A DNA stretch of 64,000 bases from Rhodobacterales bacterium 52_120_T64. GTDB lineage: Bacteria > Pseudomonadota > Alphaproteobacteria > Rhodobacterales > Rhodobacteraceae. Numbering within the stretch: the first letter of the stretch is position 1; each line of letters opens with the position of its first letter. Positions 1 through 10,045 of this stretch are shown in pieces. The stretch covers positions 496,001 to 560,000 of the forward strand of contig MABA01000004.1 in the NCBI GenBank assembly GCA_002162875.1, written 5' to 3'. Below the pieces are notes generated by a model. That model did no database searches, was not told where the DNA came from, and saw nothing but the letters and a program-made list of their open reading frames with translations. The translations under genes were made by a program, and so were the position numbers.

Positions 1-1
1 C

Positions 2-256
2 AGTGCTGATCCCGCACAACTCGCTGGCGCTGTGAACTCTCCGATGGTTGGTACGGCGTATCTTTCAGCTGAACCCGGTGCGGATGTATTCGTGAAAATT
101 GGCGACTCGGTTAAAGAAGGCCAAACGCTTCTAATTATCGAAGCCATGAAGACGATGAACCAGATACCTGCCCCGAAATCCGGTAAGGTAACCCGCATAT
201 TGGTCGACGATGGTGCCCCCGTTGAATTCGGCGATCCACTGATTATCCTAGAATAA
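2..256 (+). CDS. accB: Biotin carboxyl carrier protein of acetyl-CoA carboxylase, 3' part
   Basis: Partial: the frame is already open at base 2, so the N-terminus lies outside the window. The visible part is the biotinyl (lipoyl-like) domain. It contains the biotin-attachment motif EAMKTMN, with the acceptor lysine codon at 149-151. AccB carries the carboxybiotin between the biotin carboxylase AccC and the carboxyltransferase in the first step of fatty acid synthesis in the cytoplasm. The accC start lies 17 bases downstream on the same strand, the usual accB-accC operon, which supports the assignment over a pyruvate or methylcrotonyl carboxylase subunit. Confidence 0.96.
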   Translation, partial: SADPAQLAGAVNSPMVGTAYLSAEPGADVFVKIGDSVKEGQTLLIIEAMKTMNQIPAPKSGKVTRILVDDGAPVEFGDPLIILE

Positions 257-273
257 ATAGGGGAACCGGACGT

Positions 274-1626
274 ATGTTCAATAAAATCCTTATCGCCAAC
301 CGTGGTGAAATCGCCCTTCGTGTTATTCGCGCTTGCAAAGAAATGGGTATCGGCTCGGTTGCCGTACATTCCACTGCCGATGCCGACGCGATGCATGTCC
401 GCATGGCTGACGAAAGCGTTTGTATCGGCCCACCATCGAGCACGCTCAGCTATCTTTCGATCCCGAACATCATCTCCGCTTGCGAGATCACCGGGGCCGA
501 AGCTATTCACCCCGGATATGGGTTCCTTTCTGAAAACGCTAATTTTGTTCAGATTATCCAAGATCACGGCTTAACTTTTATTGGCCCGACCGCGGATCAC
601 ATCAACATGATGGGCGACAAAATTACTGCCAAAGATACCATGAAGAACCTTGGCGTTCCTTGCGTTCCGGGTTCCCCCGGAGGTGTTCCGACGGTTGAAG
701 AAGCTATGAAAATCTCCACGGAAATGGGCTTTCCCGTAATCGTCAAAGCAACAGCAGGTGGCGGTGGTCGCGGCATGAAGGTTGCCAAAACCGCTGATGA
801 CCTTGAAGAAGCATTCCGTACAGCGCGCTCTGAATCAAAAGCAGCGTTCGGTAACGACGAGGTTTATATCGAGAAATACCTCACCCTGCCCCGCCACATT
901 GAAATACAAGTGTTTGGCGACGGCAAAGGCAAAGCCGTTCATTTGGGCGAACGCGATTGTTCGTTGCAGCGTCGCCACCAGAAAGTTCTCGAAGAATGTC
1001 CGTCACCCGTTATCGATGCAGCCACACGTGCCAAAATTGGTAAAGTCTGTGCTGAGGCGGTCGCTTCGATCAACTACGCCGGTGCTGGAACTATCGAATT
1101 TCTGTTTGAAAATGGCGAGTTCTTCTTCATCGAAATGAACACCCGCCTACAAGTAGAACACCCTGTAACCGAGGCCGTGTACGGTGTTGATTTGGTCCGC
1201 GAACAAATCCTCGTGGCCGCTGGCGAGCCGATGTCTTTCAAGCAAAAAGACTTGGCGCCTCAAGGCCACTCGATTGAGTGCCGTATCAACGCAGAAAAAG
1301 TGCCGGAATTCCGCCCCTCGCCTGGCAAGATATCACAATTCCATGCCCCGGGCGGCCTGGGTGTTCGGATGGACAGCCATCTTTATGACGGTTATTCCAT
1401 CCCGCCTTACTACGACAGTCTGATCGCAAAGTTGATTGTACACGCGCCGGATCGTGACGCAGCCTTCGCCCGTCTAAATCGTGCATTAGGCGAACTGATC
1501 GTCGATGGCGTCGAAACCACGACACCGCTTCACCGCGCGCTTCTGGAAGAGCCTGACATCCTGTCAGGCGACTATGATATCCACTGGCTGGAAAACTGGC
1601 TAGAGACGACCACGAGCCTTGACTGA
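274..1626 (+). CDS. accC: Biotin carboxylase subunit of acetyl-CoA carboxylase
   Basis: The 450-aa product has the normal AccC length. It carries out ATP- and bicarbonate-dependent carboxylation of the biotin on AccB. The N-terminal domain opens with KILIANRGEIALRVIRA. The ATP-grasp glycine loop KATAGGGGRGMK lies near residues 158-170, and the active-site stretch EMNTRLQVEHPVTE near residues 286-300. The ATG is preceded by an AGGGGA ribosome binding site. The stop codon overlaps the TTG start of the next gene, so accB, accC and aat probably share a transcript. Nothing unusual is seen in the sequence. Confidence 0.98.
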   Translation: MFNKILIANRGEIALRVIRACKEMGIGSVAVHSTADADAMHVRMADESVCIGPPSSTLSYLSIPNIISACEITGAEAIHPGYGFLSENANFVQIIQDHGLTFIGPTADHINMMGDKITAKDTMKNLGVPCVPGSPGGVPTVEEAMKISTEMGFPVIVKATAGGGGRGMKVAKTADDLEEAFRTARSESKAAFGNDEVYIEKYLTLPRHIEIQVFGDGKGKAVHLGERDCSLQRRHQKVLEECPSPVIDAATRAKIGKVCAEAVASINYAGAGTIEFLFENGEFFFIEMNTRLQVEHPVTEAVYGVDLVREQILVAAGEPMSFKQKDLAPQGHSIECRINAEKVPEFRPSPGKISQFHAPGGLGVRMDSHLYDGYSIPPYYDSLIAKLIVHAPDRDAAFARLNRALGELIVDGVETTTPLHRALLEEPDILSGDYDIHWLENWLETTTSLD

Positions 1627-2266
1627 CACAACGGAATTAACACCCGAACTTTTGCTAAACGCATATTGTTCGGGTGTGTTTCCGATGGCCGAAACGTCTA
1701 AAGACACATCTGTATTTTGGGTCGACCCCGAAAGACGAGGCGTCATTCCGCTAAACGGCTTCCACGTTTCCAAGAGTCTTCGAAAACGATTACTTTCAGG
1801 CAAATATAAATTCACAATCAACACCTGTTTCGAATTGGTTCTGGACGCTTGCGCAAACCGTGACGAAACCTGGATCAACCCCGCTATCCGAACGAGGTAT
1901 AACGAGCTGCACCACCTCGGGTTCGCCCATTCTGTTGAAGTCTGGAAAGACGACGAACTCGCTGGGGGACTTTATGGCGTCAGCATTGGCGGCGCGTTCT
2001 TCGGTGAAAGCATGTTTTCCACCACGACAGATGGCTCCAAACTTGCCTTGGTGGCACTGGTTGCACGATTAAAGGTTGGCGGATTCACATTACTCGACAC
2101 GCAGTTTCTAACAGATCACCTCGCCACTATGGGGGGCATTGAGGTCGCGCGTAAAGACTTTAGAAACAGTTTGGAAGTCGCGCTGGAAATAGATTCGGAT
2201 TTATGGAAATTACCCGCCGAAACCAGCCCTTACGAGCTTTGGCAGCTAAGCACCCAAACATCATAG
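1619..2266 (+). CDS. aat: Leucyl/phenylalanyl-tRNA--protein transferase
   Basis: The 215-aa product belongs to the Aat family, which adds Leu or Phe to N-terminal Lys/Arg of proteins and so marks them for ClpS/ClpAP (N-degron pathway). The family's N-terminal signature LTPELLLNAYCSGVFPMAE is present, as are W-hDPE-RG and the GGLYGVSIGGAFFGESMFS core. I chose the TTG at 1619, which overlaps the accC stop codon, because starting at the next ATG (1684) would remove most of the conserved N-terminus. The 3' end overlaps the convergent DUF2155 gene by 37 bases. clpX and clpP lie close by on the other strand. Confidence 0.93.
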   Translation: MTDTTELTPELLLNAYCSGVFPMAETSKDTSVFWVDPERRGVIPLNGFHVSKSLRKRLLSGKYKFTINTCFELVLDACANRDETWINPAIRTRYNELHHLGFAHSVEVWKDDELAGGLYGVSIGGAFFGESMFSTTTDGSKLALVALVARLKVGGFTLLDTQFLTDHLATMGGIEVARKDFRNSLEVALEIDSDLWKLPAETSPYELWQLSTQTS

Positions 2267-2694
2267 CGCGGGTGATCAAGTGCGGACAACGCTGGAGAAG
2301 AGGCAAACATCCATCCGATAAAACGGGGAGCCTCTTCGCGGATATCCTGAATGATCAACTGCGCAAAGGCATCGGAATTGATGTCACCTTGCGGATAACG
2401 ACAAACCAACAACGTAACCTCTAACCGCTCGTACGTAATCGTTTCACCGACAGTAATCACGAGGTCTTTCACTGTCCCGTTGATGCGATCCAAACCACGC
2501 AACAAGGCGGATTGTGCCACGTCGGAAATGACAGGTTGAAGCTCGATGTCTTGATAAGGCACTGGAATACTATACTCGGATCCGGAAAGCGTTTCGACGA
2601 TGATTTCAGGTTCAATCACATCCAGCAGAGATTGCGCCGCTGTAAAAGGTGCCCACAGCAAAGCCAATGCCAAGACAGCTAGCCTATTTGTCAT
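2230..2694 (-). CDS. DUF2155 domain exported protein
   Basis: The product is 154 aa with a clear signal peptide (TNRLAVLALALLWAPFTAAQ). The DUF2155 core follows: ALLRGLDRINGTVKDL near the middle, and the conserved C-terminal GWMFASSPALSALDHPRYDVW. The function of the family is unknown; members are small alphaproteobacterial periplasmic proteins usually encoded next to mlaD-like and NDUFA12-like genes, as here. I chose the ATG at 2692-2694. An in-frame TTG at 2706 would add four residues. The start overlaps the mlaD stop codon, which implies translational coupling. The 3' end overlaps aat on the opposite strand. Confidence 0.9.
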   Translation of the reverse strand: MTNRLAVLALALLWAPFTAAQSLLDVIEPEIIVETLSGSEYSIPVPYQDIELQPVISDVAQSALLRGLDRINGTVKDLVITVGETITYERLEVTLLVCRYPQGDINSDAFAQLIIQDIREEAPRFIGWMFASSPALSALDHPRYDVWVLSCQSS

Positions 2695-3130
2695 CACTGC
2701 CGCCAAATTTCAACAAAAGGTTAAGCAAATTGACGGCGCCTTGCGTATAAATAAACTCGCCATTTGGCTCCAGCATAAATGGTGAACCACCGGCGGTAAC
2801 CTCAAGATATGCGCTACCCAAAAGTCCATCCGTCGAAACCTTAATTTCCGCGTCATCAGGTATTAACACATCGTTATCAATCGAAACTCTCGTGATCGCC
2901 TGATACGTATCCGGATCCAGTGTGATCGACGTCAATGTCCCGACTTTTACACCTGAAAGCTTAACATCACTTCCGACATTCAGACCGGCCACACTACGAA
3001 AGCTAGCACTAAGAGAATATTGGCTGGTGTCAGCCGAGAAACCACTTGTCTGCATGGCGTAGTACAGAAAACTACCGGCCACGGTTAAAACCACGGCTCC
3101 GATTAGCGTTTCTGATACGTTATTTGCCAT
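2684..3130 (-). CDS. mlaD: MlaD-type lipid-asymmetry substrate-binding protein
   Basis: The 148-aa product has an N-terminal membrane anchor (GAVVLTVAGSFLYYAM) followed by a single MCE domain with FRSVAGLNVGSDVKLSGVKVG and DGLLGSAYLEV. MlaD forms the periplasmic hexamer of the Mla phospholipid transporter, which keeps phospholipids out of the outer leaflet. No mlaE or mlaF is in the window, so the ABC partners must be encoded elsewhere. I chose the ATG at 3130, eight bases after AGGGG; an in-frame GTG lies six bases upstream, too close to that site. The gene sits between the NDUFA12-like gene and DUF2155 with tight spacing, consistent with a small operon. Confidence 0.92.
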   Translation of the reverse strand: MANNVSETLIGAVVLTVAGSFLYYAMQTSGFSADTSQYSLSASFRSVAGLNVGSDVKLSGVKVGTLTSITLDPDTYQAITRVSIDNDVLIPDDAEIKVSTDGLLGSAYLEVTAGGSPFMLEPNGEFIYTQGAVNLLNLLLKFGGSDDK

Positions 3131-3141
3131 ATCCACAACCC

Positions 3142-3513
3142 CTATTCAGGCTGCCATGCCTCGTAATCAGTTGTGGCCGGGCGGCTTGACAATATACTGC
3201 CCGGCGGGTGATAGGCCGCGTCTGTACCGCTCAAATTTGGGAGATGCTCTTTTTCCCAGGACCTGTGCTGTAACGGCGTCGTGCCCGGGCATTCGTCAAA
3301 TGTGTGATGCAGCCACCCATGCCAAGCAGGTGATACGCGTGAACCATCGATCGAGCCGTTATAAACCACCCAACGCTTTGTCTGGTCTTTGTTGGTGTAA
3401 TACTTGTTGCCAAGTTCGTCTTCACCAACAAGCACACCGTTACGCCAAGTAAAAATTTGGGTTCCGAACGATTGCCCGTTCCACCACGTAAGTACACGCA
3501 AGATAAGTTTCAT
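3142..3513 (-). CDS. NDUFA12-family NADH:ubiquinone oxidoreductase accessory subunit
   Basis: The 123-aa product matches the NDUFA12 (B17.2) family of complex I accessory subunits, found in alphaproteobacteria and mitochondria. Recognisable family stretches are VGEDELGNKYY, RWVVYNG, DGSRVSPAWHGWLHHT and a C-terminal proline-rich AYHPPG segment. It is expected at the peripheral arm of complex I. The ATG at 3511-3513 has a GGAG site five bases upstream; the frame stays open 27 bases further upstream without a better site. It is the first gene of a run with mlaD and DUF2155. A partial nuoN lies at the other end of the window, far from this gene. Confidence 0.93.
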   Translation of the reverse strand: MKLILRVLTWWNGQSFGTQIFTWRNGVLVGEDELGNKYYTNKDQTKRWVVYNGSIDGSRVSPAWHGWLHHTFDECPGTTPLQHRSWEKEHLPNLSGTDAAYHPPGSILSSRPATTDYEAWQPE

Positions 3514-3577
3514 TACGACTCCAGCATCAATGTTTACCACGCTTATGCCCTATATTCTTAGGGCAGGTCTAGCCAAT

Positions 3578-4843
3578 TCAGGAAGCAGACGCCGCTTCGT
3601 CTTCTTTATCCGAGTAAATGAGCAAAGGCTCGCCCTCGCGTCGAACGGCTTCGGCGTTTACAACAACCTCGTCCACGGTGCCCATACCTGGCAGTTCAAA
3701 CATCGATTCCAGCAGTATTTCTTCGAGGATAGAGCGTAGTCCACGCGCGCCGGTCTTCCGCTCGATCGCGCGTGCGGCAATTGCCGTTAGCGCATCTTCG
3801 GTGAAGGACAGTTGTACGTCTTCCATTTCGAATAGGCGCTGGTACTGTTTAACCAATGCATTCTTCGGTTCGGTTAAAATGGTCACAAGCGCATCTTCAT
3901 CCAGATCGGTTAGCGACGCAATTACGGGCAAACGACCAACAAATTCCGGAATCAATCCGAATTTCAACAGATCTTCCGGCTCCAGCTGCTGCAATACCTC
4001 ACCGACGGACTTATCTTCGTTGTTTTGCACATCGGCCCCAAAGCCCATTGCTGTGCCCTTGAATCGCTGCGAAATAATCTTGTCGAGGCCCGCGAACGCG
4101 CCGCCACAGATAAACAGGATGTTAGACGTGTCCACTTGCAAGAATTCCTGCTGTGGATGCTTACGGCCACCTTGTGGCGGGACCGAGGCAACTGTGCCTT
4201 CCATAATTTTCAGCAAGGCTTGCTGCACGCCCTCGCCCGACACATCGCGGGTGATTGACGGGTTGTCGGACTTGCGGGAAATCTTGTCTATCTCATCAAT
4301 GTAAACGATCCCGCGTTGCGCGCGTTCTACGTTATACTCGGCGGATTGAAGTAATTTCAAAATGATGTTTTCGACATCTTCGCCAACATAACCGGCTTCG
4401 GTTAATGTTGTAGCGTCTGCCATGGTGAACGGTACATCCAACACACGCGCCAATGTTTGCGCTAGCAGCGTTTTACCACAACCTGTTGGTCCAACCAGCA
4501 TGATATTGGATTTTGCCAGTTCCACATCGGCATTCTCGGAAGCGTGCTCAAGACGTTTGTAGTGGTTGTGAACGGCTACGGATAAAACCTTTTTGGCAAC
4601 AGACTGACCGATAACATAATCGTCCAGAATTTTGCAGATATCTTTAGGCGTTGGCACACCGTCAGCGGATTTCACGAGATTACTCTTGGTTTCCTCGCGA
4701 ATGATGTCCATGCACAGCTCTACACATTCATCGCAAATGAACACGGTCGGGCCTGCAATCAGCTTGCGGACCTCGTGCTGGCTTTTGCCGCAGAACGAAC
4801 AATAAAGTGTGTTTTTTGAGTCTTTGCCGTCAGATTTAGTCAT
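3578..4843 (-). CDS. clpX: ATP-dependent Clp protease ATP-binding subunit ClpX
   Basis: The 421-aa product is the AAA+ unfoldase that feeds substrates to ClpP. An N-terminal zinc-binding domain (CSFCGKSQ then CDECVELC) is followed by Walker A GPTGCGKT, Walker [11 protein letters not shown], the pore loop GYVGEDVEN and the ClpP-docking IGF-type loop [16 protein letters not shown] chose the ATG at 4843 because AGGAGAG lies just upstream and it gives the family N-terminus; the frame runs 27 codons further upstream. It lies downstream of clpP on the same strand with a 114-base gap, so the two are probably co-transcribed. Confidence 0.98.
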   Translation of the reverse strand: MTKSDGKDSKNTLYCSFCGKSQHEVRKLIAGPTVFICDECVELCMDIIREETKSNLVKSADGVPTPKDICKILDDYVIGQSVAKKVLSVAVHNHYKRLEHASENADVELAKSNIMLVGPTGCGKTLLAQTLARVLDVPFTMADATTLTEAGYVGEDVENIILKLLQSAEYNVERAQRGIVYIDEIDKISRKSDNPSITRDVSGEGVQQALLKIMEGTVASVPPQGGRKHPQQEFLQVDTSNILFICGGAFAGLDKIISQRFKGTAMGFGADVQNNEDKSVGEVLQQLEPEDLLKFGLIPEFVGRLPVIASLTDLDEDALVTILTEPKNALVKQYQRLFEMEDVQLSFTEDALTAIAARAIERKTGARGLRSILEEILLESMFELPGMGTVDEVVVNAEAVRREGEPLLIYSDKEDEAASAS

Positions 4844-4957
4844 CACATCTCTCCTGACAAGGACGCAGTCGCGCCGAGTCGCTTTCCCGATATTTGCCCT
4901 ATTGGACATGACCAACCCCGGCAATTCAAGCCGGAATTGATCACTTTAACTTATAGT

Positions 4958-5590
4958 TTACGCGTCAGACGCGTCATCTTCAACGTGACGAGTTACGATT
5001 TCGTCAACCAGACCCCAGTCTTTCGCCTGCTCGGCAGTCATGAAATTATCGCGGTCCAGCGCTTTTTCAACAACTTCCAAATCTTGACCACAGTGCTTAA
5101 CGTAAATTTTGTTAAGACGGTCTTTGAGTTCCATGATTTCTTTTGCATGCAACGCAATGTCAGACGCCTGACCCTGGAAGCCACCAGATGGCTGGTGCAC
5201 CATGACCCGCGAATTAGGCAAGCTGAAACGCATGTCTTTAGAGCCAGCCGCCAACAACAACGACCCCATAGAAGCCGCCTGCCCGATCACAGTCGTTGCA
5301 ACCTTTGGGCGGATGTATTGCATAGTGTCGTAAATCGCCAAACCGCTGGAAACCACGCCACCGGGCGAGTTGATATACATCGAAATTTCTTTCTTTGGAT
5401 TTTCCGCTTCAAGAAACAACAATTGCGCAACTAAAAGCGTGGACATGCCATCATGAACCGGACCGGACACGAAGATAATCCGTTCTTTCAAAAGGCGCGA
5501 GAAAATGTCGTAGGAACGTTCGCCACGGGCTGTTTGCTCAACAACCATTGGTACAAGCGTGTTCATATATGTGTCGATTGGGTCTCTCAT
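4958..5590 (-). CDS. clpP: ATP-dependent Clp protease proteolytic subunit
   Basis: The 210-aa product is a normal-length ClpP serine peptidase, forming the tetradecameric chamber that pairs with ClpX (next gene) or ClpA. The catalytic triad is visible: Ser107 in GQAASMGS, His132 in RVMVHQP and Asp181 in DRDNF. It has the YINSPGG oxyanion region. Transcription starts in the 172-base gap shared with the divergent SRPBCC-like gene. The last residues (EDDASDA) are acidic and need not be conserved. Confidence 0.98.
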   Translation of the reverse strand: MRDPIDTYMNTLVPMVVEQTARGERSYDIFSRLLKERIIFVSGPVHDGMSTLLVAQLLFLEAENPKKEISMYINSPGGVVSSGLAIYDTMQYIRPKVATTVIGQAASMGSLLLAAGSKDMRFSLPNSRVMVHQPSGGFQGQASDIALHAKEIMELKDRLNKIYVKHCGQDLEVVEKALDRDNFMTAEQAKDWGLVDEIVTRHVEDDASDA

Positions 5591-5762
5591 GTATTCACCT
5601 TTATTATCATCTCCGAGGAATATCGGATAATCCTTGTTAAAAGGTTTAATTGCGGTTTAAGGGGTCTGCAAGGGCACAAAATAAAGATAATTTTGCGTTT
5701 TACAGTTTTTGTGCGATTATGGCGCTGTAAACGATTGATTAGTAACAAGTTAGGAGGGTGCC

Positions 5763-6329
5763 ATGTCGGTGCTCCAAAAAAGAATCGTGCTAGATTGTGC
5801 ACCAGTTGTCGCGTTCAAAGTGTTCACCTACGATATGGCCAAATGGTGGCCGATGGATACGCACTCCATATCTGCGGGCAATGGAAAATTGCCGGCAAAT
5901 CTTATCGTAGAGCGCAAGGAAGACGGTCGAATTTTGGAGATAGATAACACCGGAAAAGCGCACCTGTGGGGGCACTTCCAGATATATCAGGCTCCGTTTC
6001 GCGTTCTTATCGCTTGGCACGTTAACGAATTGCCAAGTAAATCAACCTATATTGATGTAGTCTTCGGTATGGAAACCAATGGCAAAACCGTCACCGCATT
6101 GACCCATAGTGGCTGGGATATCTTTGGAGATCAAGAAGAACAGAAACGTTCGGATTACGATTCAGGTTGGGATTATGTTCTTGGTGAGTGCTATAAAAAC
6201 GCCTGCCAAGCCGCATCTAAAGAGCCAATGCCTGTAATTGAATCGAAAGTTAACACTCTAAAGCGACGAAAAAAGTTTGGCCGGCCCAATAATGGGTCCG
6301 TAACAGACACGGTGCAGCTGGTCCATTAA
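5763..6329 (+). CDS. SRPBCC/AHSA1-like domain protein
   Basis: The 188-aa product starts at an ATG with a textbook AGGAGGG site four bases upstream. Its pattern (VFKVFTYDMAKWWP...SI, GKAHLWGHFQIYQAPFRVLIAWHV, ...VVFGMETNGKTVTALTHSGW) fits the START-like SRPBCC/AHSA1 hydrophobic-pocket fold. Members bind lipids or small hydrophobic ligands or act with Hsp90-like chaperones, but no ligand can be deduced here. The last 30 residues are basic (LKRRKKFGRP) and outside the domain. The gene diverges from clpP and converges on tig, with a shared terminator between. Fold assignment is moderate; function is unknown. Confidence 0.65.
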   Translation: MSVLQKRIVLDCAPVVAFKVFTYDMAKWWPMDTHSISAGNGKLPANLIVERKEDGRILEIDNTGKAHLWGHFQIYQAPFRVLIAWHVNELPSKSTYIDVVFGMETNGKTVTALTHSGWDIFGDQEEQKRSDYDSGWDYVLGECYKNACQAASKEPMPVIESKVNTLKRRKKFGRPNNGSVTDTVQLVH

Positions 6330-6339
6330 AACGAATAAA

Positions 6340-6359
6340 GGCGAGCCAGCTAGCCCGCC
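6340..6359. terminator. Hairpin between convergent SRPBCC-like gene and tig
   Basis: GGCGAGC (6340-6346) pairs with GCCCGCC (6353-6359) with one mismatch around a 6-base loop. A-rich sequence on the left gives a T-rich tail on the minus strand, so it probably ends tig transcription and may work in both directions. Confidence 0.55.
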
Positions 6360-6387
6360 TCAAATTCTTTAACCTGTCAACGAAGAC

Positions 6388-7719
6388 TTACTCTTCGTCG
6401 AGGCCTTTGATCGCTGTTTCAAGTTCATCTTTGGAAACGGTCTTGTCAGAAACTTCTGCAAGTTCAATGATGAAGTCCACAACTTTGTCTTCATAGATCG
6501 GCGCGCGCATCTGCTGCTGTGCCTGCTCGTTTTTCTGCATGAATTCGAAGAACTCACGTTCCTGACCTGGGTACTGGCTGGCCTGCTGGAACATTGCCTG
6601 CTGAATTTCCTGTTCGGATACTTCAACATTGTTCTGGTTGCCAATCTCGGCCAACAGCAAACCAAGGCGCACACGGCGTTCAGCCAATGTGTTGTGCTCG
6701 TCAGTTGTTTCGATTTCAGGATGATCGTGGCCCTCAACATCAGGGTTGTCATCATGCCAAAGTTGGTGCGCGATCTGGTTTGCTTCAGCTTTCACAAGCG
6801 AAGGTGGCAGTTCGAATTTAACCTGCTCGTCCAGCTCGTCCATCAACTTGCGTTTCATGATCGCACGGGATGCCCCAGCGTATTCATTTTCGAGACGACC
6901 AGTAATCTGCTTCGTAAGGTCTTCGAGGCTCTCGGCGCCGTATTTAGTCGCCAACTCTTCGTCAATCGGTGCAGGCTTAGGCTCGCGAACTTCTTTAACT
7001 GTGCAGGAAAATACTGCGTCCTTACCGGCCAGTGCTTCCGCACCGTACTCAGCAGGGAATGTTACGTTAACGTCCAGCTCTTCGCCTTCTTTGGCGCCAA
7101 CCAACTGCTCTTCAAAACCAGGGATGAAGCTGTTGGAACCAAGAACCAGTGGATAATCTTCGCCAGCGCCGCCGTCAAAAGCCTCGCCGTCAACTTTACC
7201 CAAGAAGTCGATCACAACCTGATCAGCGTCTTTAGCTTTCGAACCCTTACGGCGTTTCTCGTAGTTGGATGTCGAAGAAGCAAGGTTTTCCAATGCTTCA
7301 GTTACAGCCGCATCTTCGATTTCCGTTACCAGACGCTCAAGCTTGATTTTGCTGAAGTCAGCTTCAGGAATAGTTGGCAGACATTCGTAAGAAACGGAAA
7401 CGGCAACCTCGTCGCCCTCTTTCCATTCATCATTAGTCATTTTGATTTCTGGCTGCATCGCTGGGCGATCGCCGGTTTTCTCAAAGTGCTCGCCAACAGC
7501 GCCGTCAACGGCTTCCTGCATGGCTTCGCCCATTACGGACTGGCCGAACATCTTTTTCATCAATGCAAGTGGCGCGTGGCCTTTGCGAAAACCCTTCATC
7601 TGGAAATCGGCACGGGCCGCCTCCAGTTTTTCAGTCACTTTGGCTTCTAGCTCAGCTGCTGTGATTGTAACGTCATACGCGCGCGTAAGGCCTTCGTTCA
7701 GGGTCTCGGTAACCTGCAT
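6388..7719 (-). CDS. tig: Trigger factor
   Basis: The 443-aa product has normal trigger factor length. It is the ribosome-bound chaperone and peptidyl-prolyl isomerase. The N-terminal ribosome-docking motif appears as [19 protein letters not shown] near residues 40-60. An FKBP-type domain follows ([25 protein letters not shown] split over residues ~168-195, then [17 protein letters not shown]), and then the helical C-terminal chaperone arms. It ends in an acidic EE tail. tRNA-Leu lies immediately upstream. In many bacteria tig sits beside clpP-clpX, as it does here with one gene between. Confidence 0.97.
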   Translation of the reverse strand: MQVTETLNEGLTRAYDVTITAAELEAKVTEKLEAARADFQMKGFRKGHAPLALMKKMFGQSVMGEAMQEAVDGAVGEHFEKTGDRPAMQPEIKMTNDEWKEGDEVAVSVSYECLPTIPEADFSKIKLERLVTEIEDAAVTEALENLASSTSNYEKRRKGSKAKDADQVVIDFLGKVDGEAFDGGAGEDYPLVLGSNSFIPGFEEQLVGAKEGEELDVNVTFPAEYGAEALAGKDAVFSCTVKEVREPKPAPIDEELATKYGAESLEDLTKQITGRLENEYAGASRAIMKRKLMDELDEQVKFELPPSLVKAEANQIAHQLWHDDNPDVEGHDHPEIETTDEHNTLAERRVRLGLLLAEIGNQNNVEVSEQEIQQAMFQQASQYPGQEREFFEFMQKNEQAQQQMRAPIYEDKVVDFIIELAEVSDKTVSKDELETAIKGLDEE

Positions 7720-7744
7720 GTCAATTCCTCGTTTTATCTATATT

Positions 7745-7829
<85 letters not shown>

Positions 7830-7912
7830 ATATCCCTGTTTCATACGACAACAGTTCAATTCCGCGCCTTCCTAACAGAGGCTTTTCTAGGGTGGAAGAG
7901 GTAAAATGACCT

Positions 7913-9535
7913 CTAGAGGCCTAAATCTGAAAAAACTTTCGGAAGTTGCTCCGCAATGTCCTCGGCAATCAACCCGGGTCCGAATTTCAGCGCGCATTCC
8001 ACGTGTAACCAAGCCCCTGTTTGTGCTGCCAGCATTGGCGCGAATCCACGCGCCATCAGCCCCGTGATAAACCCCGCCAACACATCACCAGATCCCGCCG
8101 TCGCCAACCAAGGCGCGGAACGTTCATAATGCGCCGAATTAATCGCCGCCCTACCCGAGGCATCCGCAATAACCGTATCCGCCCCCTTATATAGGACCAC
8201 GCACCCCGCCCGCTTGGCGGCCTCCCGAGTCGCATCAACCTTGGAGTACGCCGGACCCTTGGTGGCAGGCTCTGCCAGCTTGGCCGCAATATCAGGGAAC
8301 AACCGCGCAAATTCGCCAGCATGCGGTGTAAGCACACAGTTTTCATGTAGCCTCCCGAACAAATCGGAATCCCGAGACAACAAAGTCAAAGCATCCGCAT
8401 CCAAAACGACACTAAGACCGTAGGGTGTGCGGTCTCCGCGCACCACCAACGCTTCCGAAACCAACGCCGCCTGCTCCTCCCCAAGCCCCAAAGCCGGCCC
8501 CAAACAAAGCGCATTAATCCGTTCGTCCTGCAATACGGCAGCCAGCGCCGTCGCATCCGCCACCTGCCTCAACATAATAGCATTCAACTGCACCGCATTC
8601 TCCGCCAGAGCCTCCGGCGGACAAGCCACTGTAACCACACCAGCGCCAATCCTAAGCGCCCCACGCGCAGCAAGACGTGCAGCGCCGGTTTTACCTGATG
8701 GACCTGATAAAACTAGCGCGTGACCATGCGAATACTTATGGTTTTCAGTAAACCAACTTTCCTTGTCCACACCTGTAAAATTATATCCATATCCGTGAAT
8801 ATCTTCATCATCTTCACCGAGTAATTCAACTTGAGCACACTCATCAATTTCGAATTCCGAGGCAGTTCTATTCAAACCGATATCTTTATTAACGATTTTT
8901 CCCTGCGCCACCGTATGCTGGGCCAAATGATGGCCGACTTTGGGTCTATGGAAAGTTACCGTCAGATCACAAATTAAACTGAAGTCATCATCATTTTCGA
9001 TCAGGAAGCGCCCGCTATTGGCATCCAATCCGCTCAGTACGTCGATTGAAACAATCTTGTGATGGATTGATTGAAACCACATGACCTCAAGAAGCTTATA
9101 TAGGTCCGAACTAATAGGTCTGGCCAAACCAGTTCCAAACAAAGCATCAACAAACAGGTCTGGATCGAAACCGCTAACGTTGTCGAAACTCGTTTTCCAA
9201 AGCTGTTTAACCGCCCCCATCTCCCTCCACCGCTCACAATTCGCCTTCGCATCAACCGGCAGCTTTCCCTCATCTCCGTAAAGAAAAACCTCAACGTCCC
9301 AGCCGCGTCCCTTCAGCAATCGCGCCACGACAAACCCGTCGCCGCCGTTATTCCCCGGCCCGCACAGCACCACCGCTTTATACGAGGTCAGCGCCATCTC
9401 TGGCCACTCCTCCAGTATCGCCTCAACAACGCCATTACCCGCGCGTTCCATCAGCTCCAACCCCGTGACTTCGCCACTATCAATCGCAGCCTGTTCAATC
9501 GCCCGCATCTGGGCGGCAGTTAGAAGTTCGGTCAT
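7913..9535 (-). CDS. nnr: Bifunctional NAD(P)H-hydrate epimerase / ADP-dependent dehydratase
   Basis: The product is about 540 aa with two fused repair domains. The N-terminal YjeF/NAXE epimerase (ELMERAGNGVVEAI, CGPGNNGGDGFVVARLL) converts R-NAD(P)HX to the S form. The C-terminal NnrD/CARKD dehydratase (VLSGPSGKTGAARLAARGALRIGAGVVTV split over the start, VLTPHAGEFARLFP, ATAGSGDVLAGFITGLMARG) restores NAD(P)H. I chose the ATG at 9535; a TTG nine codons upstream is possible and no strong ribosome binding site separates them. Residues ~150-290 are visibly more AT-rich than the C-terminal domain. The gene diverges from glnB. Confidence 0.94.
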   Translation of the reverse strand: MTELLTAAQMRAIEQAAIDSGEVTGLELMERAGNGVVEAILEEWPEMALTSYKAVVLCGPGNNGGDGFVVARLLKGRGWDVEVFLYGDEGKLPVDAKANCERWREMGAVKQLWKTSFDNVSGFDPDLFVDALFGTGLARPISSDLYKLLEVMWFQSIHHKIVSIDVLSGLDANSGRFLIENDDDFSLICDLTVTFHRPKVGHHLAQHTVAQGKIVNKDIGLNRTASEFEIDECAQVELLGEDDEDIHGYGYNFTGVDKESWFTENHKYSHGHALVLSGPSGKTGAARLAARGALRIGAGVVTVACPPEALAENAVQLNAIMLRQVADATALAAVLQDERINALCLGPALGLGEEQAALVSEALVVRGDRTPYGLSVVLDADALTLLSRDSDLFGRLHENCVLTPHAGEFARLFPDIAAKLAEPATKGPAYSKVDATREAAKRAGCVVLYKGADTVIADASGRAAINSAHYERSAPWLATAGSGDVLAGFITGLMARGFAPMLAAQTGAWLHVECALKFGPGLIAEDIAEQLPKVFSDLGL

Positions 9536-9568
9536 GGCATTCTCAATCTGTTCAAAAAACAATCACGC

Positions 9569-9585
9569 TGCCTAAATTATAGGCA
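9569..9585. promoter_or_regulatory. 17-bp dyad between nnr and glnB
   Basis: TGCCTA and TAGGCA flank a 5-base AATTA spacer, forming a perfect inverted repeat in the divergent control region, 34 bases upstream of the nnr start and about 107 bases upstream of glnB. It could be an operator for an unknown dimeric regulator. Only the symmetry is seen; no regulator family is implied. Confidence 0.3.
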
Positions 9586-9655
9586 TAATTACGGGAAAGA
9601 CAAAGCCCGTCCACCAACCCGACAGTATCCATTTGTATCCCGCCTGCACAGGTGA

Positions 9656-10030
<375 letters not shown>

Positions 10031-10045
10031 TATAAGGAAAAGACC

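Noticed and set aside
6694-7650. Open frame of 318 codons antisense to tig
   Set aside because: Composition follows the complementary tig codons and there is no family signal or ribosome binding site.
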